Below, piece by piece: positions 26,360 to 36,445 of a stretch of DNA of 64,000 bases. The position numbers and the translations under genes were made by a program. Position 1 is the first letter of the stretch, and each line of letters starts with the position of its first letter. The DNA is from an uncultured Clostridia bacterium (GTDB lineage: Bacteria; Bacillota; Clostridia; TANB77; UBA1234): the NCBI GenBank assembly GCA_934149305.1, contig CAKPEF010000003.1:62001-126000 (forward strand), given 5' to 3'. Below the pieces are notes generated by a model, which worked only from the letters and a program-made list of their open reading frames with translations, had not been told where the DNA came from and made no database searches.

Positions 26360-26387
26360 TTGACAAATATAAAAAAAGGAGTAAAAT
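26360..26387 (+). promoter_or_regulatory. Promoter of the ctsR operon
   Basis: TTGACA (26360-26365), 16 bp, TAAAAT (26382-26387). Confidence 0.75.
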
Positions 26388-26398
26388 AATAAATTGAA

Positions 26399-26415
26399 AG
26401 TCAAAGAAAGTCAAA
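26399..26415 (+). promoter_or_regulatory. CtsR operator
   Basis: AGTCAAAGAAAGTCAAA is a tandem heptad close to the known CtsR consensus (RGTCAAANANRGTCAAA) and lies just after the -10 box, where binding would block initiation. Confidence 0.85.
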
Positions 26416-26457
26416 GTGAAACAAAGGGCAAAAAGTAGAAAAAAGGAGGCGAGACCA

Positions 26458-26904
26458 TTGAGGCTTTCAGAAGTAATTGAAGCATATATAAAAAAGATGA
26501 TGGCTGATAATGATGATTTTTTTGAATTTGGCAGAAATGAGTTGGCTGAGTATTTTAATTGTGTTCCTTCACAAATAAATTATGTGTTAGCAACTAGATT
26601 TAATCCTGAGAGAGGTTATTATGTTGAAAGCAGAAAAGGCGGTGGCGGAAACATTAAGATTAAAAGAGTTGATATGACAAAAAATGATTACATCATGCAT
26701 ATAATTAGTTCTATACATGGTAGTTTAACTCAGCAAGAGGCGGGCATAATTATAAAGAACATGTTAGAATACAATATCATAAATGAAGAAATTGCAAAAC
26801 TTATGAAAATTGCAACTAATGATAAGGTTCTTGGTCTACCGGTTGAATATAAAGATGATGTTAGAACTAGAATCTTAAAAAATATGCTTATAAATTTAGT
26901 GTAA
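26458..26904 (+). CDS. ctsR: Class III stress repressor CtsR
   Basis: 149 residues starting at TTG (26458) after AAGGAGGCGAG; the family begins MRLSEVIEAYIKKMM, which this start gives. It has the winged-helix glycine-rich wing (ESRKGGGGNIKIKR) and the C-terminal TQQEAGIIIKNML dimer/McsB-contact domain. Represses clpC-type genes at normal temperature by binding tandem heptads; one such site lies before this operon, so it is autoregulated. Confidence 0.94.
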   Translation: MRLSEVIEAYIKKMMADNDDFFEFGRNELAEYFNCVPSQINYVLATRFNPERGYYVESRKGGGGNIKIKRVDMTKNDYIMHIISSIHGSLTQQEAGIIIKNMLEYNIINEEIAKLMKIATNDKVLGLPVEYKDDVRTRILKNMLINLV

Positions 26905-26959
26905 GTACGCTTAAATAAAAAAATAATAGATTGTTATTTATGGGATAGGAGTGATATTT

Positions 26960-27472
26960 ATGAAATGTCAAAAATGTGGAATGAATGAAGCAAATGTAAG
27001 TTATACAGAAATTATAAATGGTAAAAAGGCACATGTCGTTTTGTGCGATAAATGTGCAAATGAAATGAATATAGGAATGAATTTTAATTTCGATTTTAAT
27101 GATGTTTTTGGAGCATTTTTTAATGAGCCAAGTTTTGCAAAATCATTAGGTCATGCAAATGCATTGGAATGCGGAAATTGCGAGACAACATATGATGAAT
27201 TTGCTAATACTGGAATGTTTGGCTGTGAAGAATGCTATGATGTTTTTAGTGATAAACTAGATAATATTTTGCCAAGACTTCAAGGCAGTAATAGACATAT
27301 AGGAAGAAGATTAAATGGTATAAACCAAAATGTAAAACAAAAAGAGAAAAAAGAAAAAACAGAATTAGAAAAATTGCAAGAAGAGTTGAAAAAGTGCGTA
27401 GAAAAAGAAGAATATGAAAAGGCGGCTGTTATAAGAGATAAAATCAAAAAACTTGAATCAGATAAAAAATAA
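26960..27472 (+). CDS. mcsA: McsA, activator of protein arginine kinase
   Basis: 170 residues; start 26960 after AGGAGTG. It has two zinc-finger pairs (CQKCGMNEANV with CDKCANE; CGNCETTYDEF with CEECYDVF) and a C-terminal UVR coiled-coil (LQEELKKCVEKEEYEKAAVIRDKIKKLE shown in part). Partners with McsB to mark proteins for ClpC and modulates CtsR. Confidence 0.93.
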   Translation: MKCQKCGMNEANVSYTEIINGKKAHVVLCDKCANEMNIGMNFNFDFNDVFGAFFNEPSFAKSLGHANALECGNCETTYDEFANTGMFGCEECYDVFSDKLDNILPRLQGSNRHIGRRLNGINQNVKQKEKKEKTELEKLQEELKKCVEKEEYEKAAVIRDKIKKLESDKK

Positions 27473-27492
27473 AAAAGAGGTGAATAAAAAAA

Positions 27493-28503
27493 GTGAGTTG
27501 GTATTTAGAAGATGGAAAAGATAGCGATATAGTAATAAGTAGCAGAATTAGAATCGCAAGGAATATACATGGCAAAAAGTTTGTGGGGCATGCAACTGAT
27601 GAAGAGCTACAAGAAATACTCGAACTTGTAAAAAATAATGTAAAGTTAGAAAATTTACATTTTATGAAACTTAAAGATTTAGATGAGTTAATGCAGGAAA
27701 GTTTAGTTGAAAAACATATTATAAGTAAAGATTTATTAAATGTAAAAGATGCAGGAATATTACTAAATGATGAAGAGAATATAGCAATTATGATAAATGA
27801 AGAAGATCATTTAAGAATACAAATTATGAAAGCAGGTTTTGAATTAGAATCTGCGTTAAAAGAAGCAATAGAAATTGATGAAAAAATATCTTCTAAACTA
27901 GAATATGCATATAATGAAAATTATGGTTTCTTGACAGCGTGTCCAACAAATGTAGGAACAGGACTAAGAGCATCTGTAATGTTACATTTACCTGCGCTTA
28001 GAATAACAGGAAGAATAGAAAAAGTGCTAGAGGTTATAAATAAGGTAAATCTTAATGTGAGAGGCGTTTATGGTGAAGGTACAGAAGCAATAGGAGATTT
28101 GTATCAAGTATCTAACAAAATAAGTTTGGGTGTCACTGAAGAAGAAATTATAGAAAATGTGAATGTGGTAGTAAATAAAGTAATAGAACAAGAAAGAAAA
28201 GCAAGAGAGTATTTAAAAAATAAAGGCATAGAAGTAGAAGACAAAATATATAGAAGCTTTGGAAACTTGTTATATGCAAGAAAAATGTCATATTCAGAAT
28301 GTGCAAAACTTATATCAATTGTTAGAATGGGCATAAGTATGGGAATAATAACAGAGATAGATAACGAAAAATTAAACAAAATAAATATTCTTACTAAACC
28401 AGCTACACTTCAAAAATACCTAAAGAAAGAGCTAAATCCAGAAGAAAGAGATGTGGAAAGAACAAAAGTGATAAAGCAAATAATAGAAAGTAAGGAGGAA
28501 TAA
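27493..28503 (+). CDS. mcsB: Protein arginine kinase McsB
   Basis: 336 residues of the phosphagen-kinase fold. It starts at GTG (MSWYLEDGKDSDIVISSRIR), with GAGGTG nine bases before. It carries the nucleotide-binding EEDHLRIQIMK and the catalytic-loop region CPTNVGTGLRASVMLHLP. It phosphorylates arginines on damaged proteins, making them ClpCP substrates. The stop at 28501-28503 is followed almost immediately by clpC. Confidence 0.95.
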   Translation: MSWYLEDGKDSDIVISSRIRIARNIHGKKFVGHATDEELQEILELVKNNVKLENLHFMKLKDLDELMQESLVEKHIISKDLLNVKDAGILLNDEENIAIMINEEDHLRIQIMKAGFELESALKEAIEIDEKISSKLEYAYNENYGFLTACPTNVGTGLRASVMLHLPALRITGRIEKVLEVINKVNLNVRGVYGEGTEAIGDLYQVSNKISLGVTEEEIIENVNVVVNKVIEQERKAREYLKNKGIEVEDKIYRSFGNLLYARKMSYSECAKLISIVRMGISMGIITEIDNEKLNKINILTKPATLQKYLKKELNPEERDVERTKVIKQIIESKEE

Positions 28504-28505
28504 AT

Positions 28506-30932
28506 ATGGTATACAAATTCACAAATAGAGCCGAAAAATCAATAGAGATGGCACAAGAAATTGCGGCGGAGTTAGGACATAATTATGTAGGCACAGAACA
28601 TTTACTATGCGGACTTGTGAGAGAAGGCAGTGGACTTGCATATAAAGTGCTTGCAAATCAAGGTGTGACAGAAGAAAAGATAATAGAAATGATAGAAGAA
28701 CTAATAGGCAGAGGAGAACCGTTAGATGAACTTCCTGAGGGGTATACACCAAGAACAAAAAGAGTTTTTGAAATAAGCTTTATGGAAGCAAAAAGATTAA
28801 ATAATAATTATATAGGTACAGAACATATCTTGCTTGGTATAATGAAAGAGGGAGATAGTGTCGCAGTAAGAATTATAATGGATTTAGGTGTAGACATTCA
28901 AAAAATGTTTTCAGAACTTTTAAAAACATTAACAGAAGAAAATGCTGGCAATCCAAATCCAAATGCTAAAAGCAAACAAAGCTATAATCAAACACCAACA
29001 TTAAATCAATTCGGTAAAGATTTGACTAATGAGGCAATCGAAGGAAAACTTGACCCAATCATAGGCAGAGAAAATGAAATCGAAAGAATTATTCAAATAC
29101 TTAGCAGAAGAACTAAAAACAATCCATGCTTAATAGGTGAACCAGGTGTTGGTAAGACAGCTGTTGTAGAGGCTTTAGCAGAAAAGATTGTTAGCGGTGA
29201 AGTCCCTGAAAATCTAAAGGATAAAAGAGTAGTTTCACTTGATGTTTCTTCAATGGTAGCAGGTGCAAAATACAGAGGTGATTTCGAAGACAGACTTAAG
29301 AAATGTCTTGCTGAAATTAAAAAGAGTGGAAATGTTATATTGTTCATAGATGAGATTCATACAATTGTTGGTGCTGGTGCTGCAGAAGGTGCAATAGATG
29401 CGGCTAATATTTTAAAACCACTATTAGCAAGGGCTGAAATACAAGTAATCGGTGCAACAACTTTGAATGAATATAGAAAGTATATAGAAAAAGATGCTGC
29501 TCTTGAAAGAAGATTTCAACCAGTTACAGTTGGCGAGCCAACTCAAGAAGAAACAATAGAGATTTTGAAAGGCATTAGAGATAAATATGAAGCACATCAC
29601 AAAGTAAAGATAACTGATGAGGCTATTAAGGCGGCAGTAGAGCTTTCTTCAAGATATATAAATGATAGATATTTGCCAGATAAAGCAATTGACTTAATGG
29701 ATGAAGCTGCATCAAAAGTAAAACTAGCTTCATTAACTGCTCCAAAAGAGGTTAAGAAGATTGAAGAAAAAATAGGTGAAATAGTAAAAGAAAAAGAAGA
29801 TGCAATAAATGTTCAAGATTTCGAGAAAGCAGCAAAATTAAGAGATAAAGAGCAAAAAGAAAAAGAAAAATTAGAAAAAGTTAAACTAGAATGGGAGCAA
29901 AAGAACCAAATCAAAGAAACAAAAGTAACTGAAGAAGATATAGCCGGAATTGTTTCAAACTGGACTGGAGTTCCTGTTGTAAAATTAACAGAGGCAGAAG
30001 CCGATAAATTAAAGAATTTGGAGGCTGAGCTTCATAAGAGAGTAATTGGTCAAGATGAAGCAATTGTCGCAGTTGCAAAGGCTATAAGAAGAGGAAGAGT
30101 TGGACTAAAAGATCCAAAGAGACCAATTGGTTCATTTATCTTCTTAGGACCTACAGGTGTTGGTAAAACCGAGACTTGTAAAGCACTTGCAGAATGCTTA
30201 TTTGGAAACGAAAATGCAATGATAAGAGTTGATATGTCTGAGTATATGGAGAAACACACAGTTGCTAAACTAATTGGTGCACCTCCAGGATATGTAGGAT
30301 ATGAAGAAGGCGGACAATTAACTGAAAAAGTTAGAAGAAAACCTTATAGCGTAATTTTATTCGATGAGATTGAAAAAGCGCATCCAGATGTATTCAACAT
30401 ATTACTTCAAATCTTAGAAGATGGTAGACTTACAGATTCTCAAGGAAGAACAGTAGATTTCAAAAATACAGTAATTATAATGACATCAAATATAGGTGCA
30501 AGAAGTATTGTTGAGAATAAGACAATCGGATTTAATGACGAAGAAAGCAAGAAGAAAAACTATGATCAAATTAAAGAAAATGTAATGTCAGAATTAAAGA
30601 AAGAATTCAGACCAGAATTTTTAAACAGAATAGATGAGATTATAGTATTTAAACCATTAGACGAAAAAGAAATTGAGAAGATTGTTGATCTTATGCTTAC
30701 TGCAGCTACAAAGAGACTTGAAGGTAGAGATATCGAAGTTTCTGTTACAGATGAGCTTAAGAAATATATTGCAAAGAAAGGCTTTGATGTAACATATGGC
30801 GCAAGACCTTTAAGAAGAGCAATTCAAAATCTTGTAGAAGACAAATTGGCAGAAGAAATCTTAGATGGAAAAATCAAAGATGGAGACAAAGTAAAATTAA
30901 CTTATCAAGATGGAGAAGTGAAAATAGTCTAA
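28506..30932 (+). CDS. clpC: ATP-dependent unfoldase ClpC
   Basis: 808 residues. Two N-terminal Clp repeats (~5-140), AAA-1 with Walker A GEPGVGKTAVVEALA, a UVR-containing middle domain (~415-450, EKAAKLRDKEQKEKEKL), and AAA-2 with Walker A GPTGVGKTETCKALA, Walker B VILFDEIEKAH and the C-terminal arginine fingers. The usual partner is ClpP, which is not in the window. Last gene of the ctsR operon. Confidence 0.96.
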   Translation: MVYKFTNRAEKSIEMAQEIAAELGHNYVGTEHLLCGLVREGSGLAYKVLANQGVTEEKIIEMIEELIGRGEPLDELPEGYTPRTKRVFEISFMEAKRLNNNYIGTEHILLGIMKEGDSVAVRIIMDLGVDIQKMFSELLKTLTEENAGNPNPNAKSKQSYNQTPTLNQFGKDLTNEAIEGKLDPIIGRENEIERIIQILSRRTKNNPCLIGEPGVGKTAVVEALAEKIVSGEVPENLKDKRVVSLDVSSMVAGAKYRGDFEDRLKKCLAEIKKSGNVILFIDEIHTIVGAGAAEGAIDAANILKPLLARAEIQVIGATTLNEYRKYIEKDAALERRFQPVTVGEPTQEETIEILKGIRDKYEAHHKVKITDEAIKAAVELSSRYINDRYLPDKAIDLMDEAASKVKLASLTAPKEVKKIEEKIGEIVKEKEDAINVQDFEKAAKLRDKEQKEKEKLEKVKLEWEQKNQIKETKVTEEDIAGIVSNWTGVPVVKLTEAEADKLKNLEAELHKRVIGQDEAIVAVAKAIRRGRVGLKDPKRPIGSFIFLGPTGVGKTETCKALAECLFGNENAMIRVDMSEYMEKHTVAKLIGAPPGYVGYEEGGQLTEKVRRKPYSVILFDEIEKAHPDVFNILLQILEDGRLTDSQGRTVDFKNTVIIMTSNIGARSIVENKTIGFNDEESKKKNYDQIKENVMSELKKEFRPEFLNRIDEIIVFKPLDEKEIEKIVDLMLTAATKRLEGRDIEVSVTDELKKYIAKKGFDVTYGARPLRRAIQNLVEDKLAEEILDGKIKDGDKVKLTYQDGEVKIV

Positions 30933-30949
30933 TAGATGAAGAATAGTAA

Positions 30950-30996
30950 CTGCCCCATGTAGCGCTTGCTGAATAGTCAAGCTCTACATGGGGCAG
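30950..30996 (+). other. GC-rich long hairpin after clpC
   Basis: CTGCCCCATGTAG / CTACATGGGGCAG (13 bp) extended inside by GCTTG / CAAGC. There is no T tract, and its base content is unlike the AT-rich surroundings. It may end the operon transcript or stabilise it. Confidence 0.55.
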
Positions 30997-31124
30997 GATA
31001 TTATGATATGCAAAAACAGAATTGTAACATTTTTGTAACTTAACTGTAACAAAAATGTAATTGAAAAAATATGTTAAAAAGGATAGAATGGAAATGGTAC
31101 AAAAGATTAAAAGGGGTGATTTTC

Positions 31125-31562
31125 GTGTGGACAGAGGAGATTTGCCAAAATATAACTAATGAATTAACTAAACAACTAGATGATAGATCTTTTTTTGATG
31201 CAAAAAAATATTATACTGATATTCATAAAAACACAGAAACTACGGTAAATAGACCAAAAGATAGTAACATAACAAAAAATGATTTTTCTGACATAGATTC
31301 AGCAGTTAAAGGAATGGCATTTTCAAACAAAATTCCGATAGATCCCCAAAAGTGTACAGTGAATGATTTAACTACAGAGAAAAGAAAAATATATAAAATT
31401 TCTGATTTGTTGTCGCAAAATTTAGTAGAAACAATAGAAATACCAATAAATAGTCCTAAAACATGTACATCACTTGCGGTGGTACAGAAATTTGATTGGA
31501 ATAGTTTTTTATTTTCAGATTTAAAAGTAGCATGGAAAATGGTGAAAAACAGCTTGAAATAA
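31125..31562 (+). CDS. Hypothetical protein after clpC
   Basis: About 145 residues starting at GTG 31125, with AGGGGTGATT seven bases before; longer in-frame extensions lack ribosome-binding sites. The product is polar, begins VWTEEICQNITNELTKQLDD and ends DLKVAWKMVKNSLK. No domain is recognised. It is separated from clpC by the GC-rich hairpin, so it may be its own unit. Confidence 0.5.
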   Translation: MWTEEICQNITNELTKQLDDRSFFDAKKYYTDIHKNTETTVNRPKDSNITKNDFSDIDSAVKGMAFSNKIPIDPQKCTVNDLTTEKRKIYKISDLLSQNLVETIEIPINSPKTCTSLAVVQKFDWNSFLFSDLKVAWKMVKNSLK

Positions 31563-31656
31563 TAGCTTTTGTGAGTATAGAACATAATGTGGTTGCAAAG
31601 TAAAACTGGTTAGTATATAATACAAAATAATGATGGACTAAGAAAGGAAAAAAGAT

Positions 31657-31722
31657 ATGAACGCTAAAACCCTTGAGGCTGTAACACACACACACACACA
31701 CGATATATTGCTTAACAAATAA
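31657..31722 (+). CDS. 21-codon ORF with an in-frame AC dinucleotide repeat
   Basis: AAGAAAGGAAAAAAG precedes ATG. The codons read MNAKTLEAVTHTHTHDILLN K and stop. Positions 31684-31701 are nine AC units. The repeat length sets the downstream frame, so slippage could change which peptide follows. It may be a gene remnant or a phase-variable leader; no longer ORF follows in the other frames before the next gene. Confidence 0.35.
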   Translation: MNAKTLEAVTHTHTHDILLNK

Positions 31723-31824
31723 AAAAACTTCAAATAAAATAAGAGATAGCTAGTATTATGTAAAACATAATGCTAGCTTTTTGTGCGTAAAAATAGGCAA
31801 AACAATTAGCCTTAGGCACAGAAA

Positions 31825-31977
31825 TGTAGCTTAAGCGTGCTCCATAAAAACTCAAAAAGGTAGCATAATCGGTTTAAAAGCGCCAACTAGCTTTAGGCAC
31901 AAAAAATGTAGCGGAGCACAGTGTGCTCCATGAAAATTAAGCTTAATTGTGCTCCATAAAATCATAGAACACAATTT
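31825..31977 (+). repeat. Cluster of three intergenic repeat copies before the SLH protein
   Basis: Copies at 31825-31851, 31908-31938 (perfect GGAGCAC / GTGCTCC arms) and 31939-31977 (with the AACACAA flank). The gap 31563-31998 otherwise holds only the short AC-repeat ORF. Confidence 0.75.
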
Positions 31978-31998
31978 ATATTGAAAAGAGGGGAACAT

Positions 31999-34710
31999 AT
32001 GAAAAAGAATTTTAAAATTTTATTTTTGTATTTAATATGCTTAATCATGATTTTTTCTTCTAATGTTTTTGCAGTAGATTATTCAGATCTTAATAAAAGT
32101 CATTGGGCATATAATGTAATAATGGACATGACATCTAAAAAAATATTATCTGGATATCCAGGTAATACATTCATACCAGATAAGTCAGTAACAAGAGCAG
32201 AGTTTGCGAAAATTTTGGTTTTGACATTAAATTTAAAGGAGAAAAATAATATTTCGTTCCAAGATGTTGAAAAAGAACATTGGGCATATAATTATATCGA
32301 AGTTGCTAGTAAGTATTTGTCAGCATACAGAGGAGAAAACGATACACTATTTTTCAGGCCATCAGATGAAGCTGTGAGAGAAGATGTAGCAGTTTCTGTT
32401 GTAATGGCGGCTGGACTTCAAGATTCTTCTTACAAACTTTCTACATTAAATAAATTTTCTGATAAAGAAAATATATCAGAAAATTTAAAAAAGTATGTAG
32501 CAATAGCTGTTGAAAATGAATTGATGAGAGGAAACGCAGATGGCACATTTAATCCAAAAGGCAAATTAACAAGAGCTGAAGTTTGCCAATTGATGCATAA
32601 TTCGCTAAGTGTATTAGAAAAGATAGTATTAGATGAAGAAAAAATAAAATTTCCTACATTTAAATATGATGAAGAGACAGGTACAGTTGACTTAGGCAAG
32701 GACTGGAAAAAATATAAATATTCATATGGCACTAAAATAAAGAAAATAAGAAAACCATCTAGCCAAGTTCTAACTTTTAATGAATTAGAAGAAGGAAATG
32801 ATTATTTTAGTGGCAAATATCTTTTTATAATAGATGCACAGCATGAAGATAATTATGTTAAAATCAAAATAGTTAACCCATTTGATGATGTATCTTATGA
32901 TAGCGAGAAAAATACATTAAATTTAGGAAGCGATTATAAAAATTTTAAATATGGATATTCGGATTCATTAAATAGCGTGAAAATATCTTATACACCAAGC
33001 AAAAAAATACTAACTTACTCAAAAGATGCCAAAGATAATAGTGGAACAACATTTGGTAAGAAATATATTTTTGTGGCTCTAAAACAAAATAAAGCATGTT
33101 ATACATACTTTGAGATTGAAACTCAAACAAAGGAAAATGAAGAAACTAATACAAGTAAAACAGATATCAAATATGATGTAAATACAGGTATACTTGACTT
33201 AGGGGAGAATTGGAATCAATATGTTTATTTAGATGAGTATAACGCAAGTATAGAGCGTGGTACTAAGTATACTCCATCGCAAAGATATTTAACATATACA
33301 GAAGAGCTTGAAAGAACTTTTTATTTTGAACCTTCGAAGTATAATGTTGAGGGCGAATGCAAAAGAGAAATATTGGTAAAATCTAAAAATGTCTTTTGCG
33401 GAAATTATGTGCTTGTAATGAAAAAAGATAATATAAATGATTCTGTAAAAATAGAAACCAAAAATCCTTTCGCAGAAATAAAAATTGATAGAATAAATGG
33501 CACAATTAATTTGGGTAAGAACTATACTAAGTTTTTGTTTAGTTACGGAAATGATGTTGATGGTTTTTCTAATTTTGAAAAATATACGCCTAATAAAAAG
33601 GTGTTAAATTATTCTAATTCAAATAACAGAAACAAAAATTCAACATTCAATGCAATGTACGTGTGGATTTCATTAAAGGCTAATCCTGCTTCAAGAGTAT
33701 GCTATAATATGTCAAACATATTGTATACATACGATAATGAAAACCATACTGTAGACTTGGGTGAGGATTGGAGAGATTACAGATATACTTCTTTAGATTC
33801 AGATAAACTTTATTATAAGGATCGAATGTATAAGACATCACAAAGAGTGTTAAATTATGGAACAAATTGTCCAGGGTATCTTGGAAAATATTTATACATT
33901 TTAAATAGAAAAAATCCTTACAATTATGTAAGAATTGAAGTGGAAGACCCATTTAGATATATAAAATTTAACCAAGAGAATTGTACAATTGATTTAGGCA
34001 AATACTATAAAGATTTTGTATACTGCTATGGTAATAGTAGAGAAAACATGTCAGCTTATAAAGCTCCTAGCAAACAAGTTTTGAGTTTTTCTAAGCAAGA
34101 AAGCAATTCAACATATAATGGCAAGTTCGTAACAATATCCTTAGCTAAAAATTTAAATAGTAAATATCATATAAATAATATTTTATCATACAAATATGAT
34201 GTAGAAAAAGGAACGCTTGATTTAGGAGAAGATTGGCAAAGCAAGTTAATTTCTTATGCTGAAGGTTTATATATACCATCAGCAAGGGTGCTAAATTATA
34301 GAAGAATAATACCAGAAGATAAAGCTTTTCAAATTATTGGTGGAAGAATAGATTTTGATGCAGAAGTTGATGGAACAACAGAGTATTTTATGGGAAATAC
34401 AGTGTTTGTAATTGATAAAAATGATAGAAGTATATATAAAGAAATCCAAACTTCTAATAATCTTTTCGGCGATGTCTATTATTATAAAATGGGATCGAGC
34501 GAGTATATAAACCTTGGGGATTCCTATGAAAAATTTGTTTATTATGATAGTGAGAAAAAACTTGTAAATGCAACCGAAGAGGAGCTTTTTGTCGGTGATG
34601 CTTATTTAGGATATATAAGTGCTAGCGGAGTGGAGATTCCTCATCAGAGTGTTTTAATATATTTAAAAGAAAACATGAATTCATACATGGAAATTAAAGT
34701 AGATGAATAA
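31999..34710 (+). CDS. SLH-domain surface protein with repeated beta-type module
   Basis: About 903 residues; start 31999 set by GAGGGG. A signal peptide ends near SSNVFA. Three SLH motifs (~23-210; for example LNKSHWAYNVIMDMTSKKI and GNADGTFNPKGKLTRAE) anchor it to wall polysaccharide. From ~225 to the end about eight related modules of ~80-95 residues recur; each has Y-D-x-x-x-G-T-[VIL]-[DN]-L-G-x-[DN]-W/Y then x-Y-x-Y, then a P-S-x-[QR]-V-L-x-Y/F motif and a hydrophobic strand with N/H. I do not recognise this repeat. Structural or adhesive role likely. Confidence 0.8.
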   Translation: MKKNFKILFLYLICLIMIFSSNVFAVDYSDLNKSHWAYNVIMDMTSKKILSGYPGNTFIPDKSVTRAEFAKILVLTLNLKEKNNISFQDVEKEHWAYNYIEVASKYLSAYRGENDTLFFRPSDEAVREDVAVSVVMAAGLQDSSYKLSTLNKFSDKENISENLKKYVAIAVENELMRGNADGTFNPKGKLTRAEVCQLMHNSLSVLEKIVLDEEKIKFPTFKYDEETGTVDLGKDWKKYKYSYGTKIKKIRKPSSQVLTFNELEEGNDYFSGKYLFIIDAQHEDNYVKIKIVNPFDDVSYDSEKNTLNLGSDYKNFKYGYSDSLNSVKISYTPSKKILTYSKDAKDNSGTTFGKKYIFVALKQNKACYTYFEIETQTKENEETNTSKTDIKYDVNTGILDLGENWNQYVYLDEYNASIERGTKYTPSQRYLTYTEELERTFYFEPSKYNVEGECKREILVKSKNVFCGNYVLVMKKDNINDSVKIETKNPFAEIKIDRINGTINLGKNYTKFLFSYGNDVDGFSNFEKYTPNKKVLNYSNSNNRNKNSTFNAMYVWISLKANPASRVCYNMSNILYTYDNENHTVDLGEDWRDYRYTSLDSDKLYYKDRMYKTSQRVLNYGTNCPGYLGKYLYILNRKNPYNYVRIEVEDPFRYIKFNQENCTIDLGKYYKDFVYCYGNSRENMSAYKAPSKQVLSFSKQESNSTYNGKFVTISLAKNLNSKYHINNILSYKYDVEKGTLDLGEDWQSKLISYAEGLYIPSARVLNYRRIIPEDKAFQIIGGRIDFDAEVDGTTEYFMGNTVFVIDKNDRSIYKEIQTSNNLFGDVYYYKMGSSEYINLGDSYEKFVYYDSEKKLVNATEEELFVGDAYLGYISASGVEIPHQSVLIYLKENMNSYMEIKVDE

Positions 34711-34717
34711 ATACTGA

Positions 34718-34751
34718 CATAAGAGCTGTCTTGTTTAAGGCAGCTCTTATG
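34718..34751 (+). other. Hairpin after the SLH protein
   Basis: CATAAGAGCTG / CAGCTCTTATG perfect 11-bp arms without a T tract, 22 bp before the next start. Confidence 0.45.
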
Positions 34752-34771
34752 AAAAAATAGAAAGGTATAAT

Positions 34772-36443
34772 ATGCAAAAAAGTAGAAAAATAGATTTGAT
34801 AAAAATAATTATATTCATGGCGCCGATATTTGGAGGTTTTTTAAGCTTATTCTCGAATGTCATGTTAAGCATAATCTGTTTAATTGGTTTAATATACAAA
34901 ATCAATAAAAATAGAAAAATTATATTGCCCAAAGATACTAAATTCTATCTTTTAAGTGTTTATATAATTGCATTTATTGTAACTAGCTTTTATGCTGTAG
35001 ATAAGGGAATGGCTGTAATAGGTTTTATAAAAAATTTAAGTATAATCCTTTTTACAATTTTATTCTTGCAGTACGAATATAAAGATGATGATGTAGTACA
35101 TATTTTAAATGTAATTCCTATGTCAGGAGTTGTATCTGTAATTATAAGTTTTCTTTCAATGATTTTTAAATCCGATTTGTATTTTTTTAATGATAGGTTA
35201 CAAGGGTTATTTGAATATGCCAACTCGTATGGTTTATTTTTAGTAGTAGCCTTGGTAGTACAATTGTTTCAAGAAAAGAAAGGCGTAAGAGCACATATTT
35301 GCGCAGGCATACTAATTACAGGAATAATAATGACTAATAGTAGAGCTATTATCATTTTAATGGTGCTATGTGAAATATCTTTATTGTTTCTTTCTCATCA
35401 AAACAAAAAAAGAATATTTTTAATAATTATGATTTCAGTCTTGCGGATTATTAGTAGCAAACAATCTATTTCACATGGAAAAAAGAATAACAAAAGACAT
35501 GATGCAAAGTGGAGAAATGACAACAAGATTACTTTATTATAAAGATGCAATAGATATGATAAAGAATAATCCGTTTGGGTATGGATATATGGGTTGGTAC
35601 TATAAGCAAACAGAAATACAAACAGGAATATATGATGCAAAATATGTACATTGCTCATTGCTACAAATAATGCTTGATGTTGGTATAATCCCAATGATTT
35701 GTTTGAGCATTTTTGCCGTATTAACTTTCTTTGATAAAAAACAAAATGTCATCAGTAGACTAATAATGATCTTAATATTAGGTCATTCGATGATAGATAT
35801 AGACTTTGAATATATATATTTCATATTGTTATTCATAATCATGTCGAAATTTAATACAAAAACACTTTTATCGAAAAAGGTGTTTAATGTAGGGATAGGT
35901 GTGCTATTATGTAGTTTCTTTATAATTGCAATCTCAGCATTAGCTTATGAAATTAAAGATTATAAAACAGCATATAGCATTTTGCCATTTTATACAGATG
36001 CGCTCCAAGAAGAATTATATACTGTTACATCGCCAGCAGAACAACTTGAAATAGCAAACATGGCATATAAATATAACAAGAATATAAGTGGCATATATGA
36101 GGCTTTTTCTAACAAATTAGTAAATGAAAAGAAATATGATGAGGCCATATATTATCAGAAAAAAAGATTATTATTAAATAAATATGTAATGAGAAATTAT
36201 CTAGAATACTTATCATATTTAAGTGAAGGATTTTCATACTATGTTCAAAAAAACGATGAAAAAAATGTTCAAATGTTTGCGCAAGCTGTGCTTGAAATAG
36301 AAGACATAATAGACAAAACAAGTGCAAATACAAATCCGTTAAGTTATAAGACAAAACATGTTCCAAACTTCGATTTGCCAGAAGATGCAAAAATGTATAT
36401 AGAAAGAATGAAAAAAGTTGGCGAAAAACAAAATACAATGTAA
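34772..36443 (+). CDS. O-antigen ligase/polymerase-like membrane protein, with a +1 C at 35444
   Basis: About ten membrane segments and a large loop with NNPFGYGYMGWYYKQTEIQT and YVHCSLLQIMLDVGI, the Wzy_C/O-antigen ligase hallmark region. A C-terminal TPR-like soluble part follows (~430-556). The first 224 codons run to an extra C at 35444 before GGA; skipping it gives GLLVANNLFHMEKRIT and continues to 36443, ~556 residues total. Without the shift, the product lacks the hallmark loop. Probable role in linking or polymerising surface glycans. AAAGG precedes ATG weakly. Confidence 0.8.
35444..35447 (+). other. Candidate recoding site C-GGA (O-antigen ligase-like)
   Basis: TTG-C-GGA, inside a hydrophobic segment; the two frames overlap by ~100 bp here, so the exact shift point is less constrained by homology than in pth. 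Confidence 0.6.
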
Positions 36444-36445
36444 AA

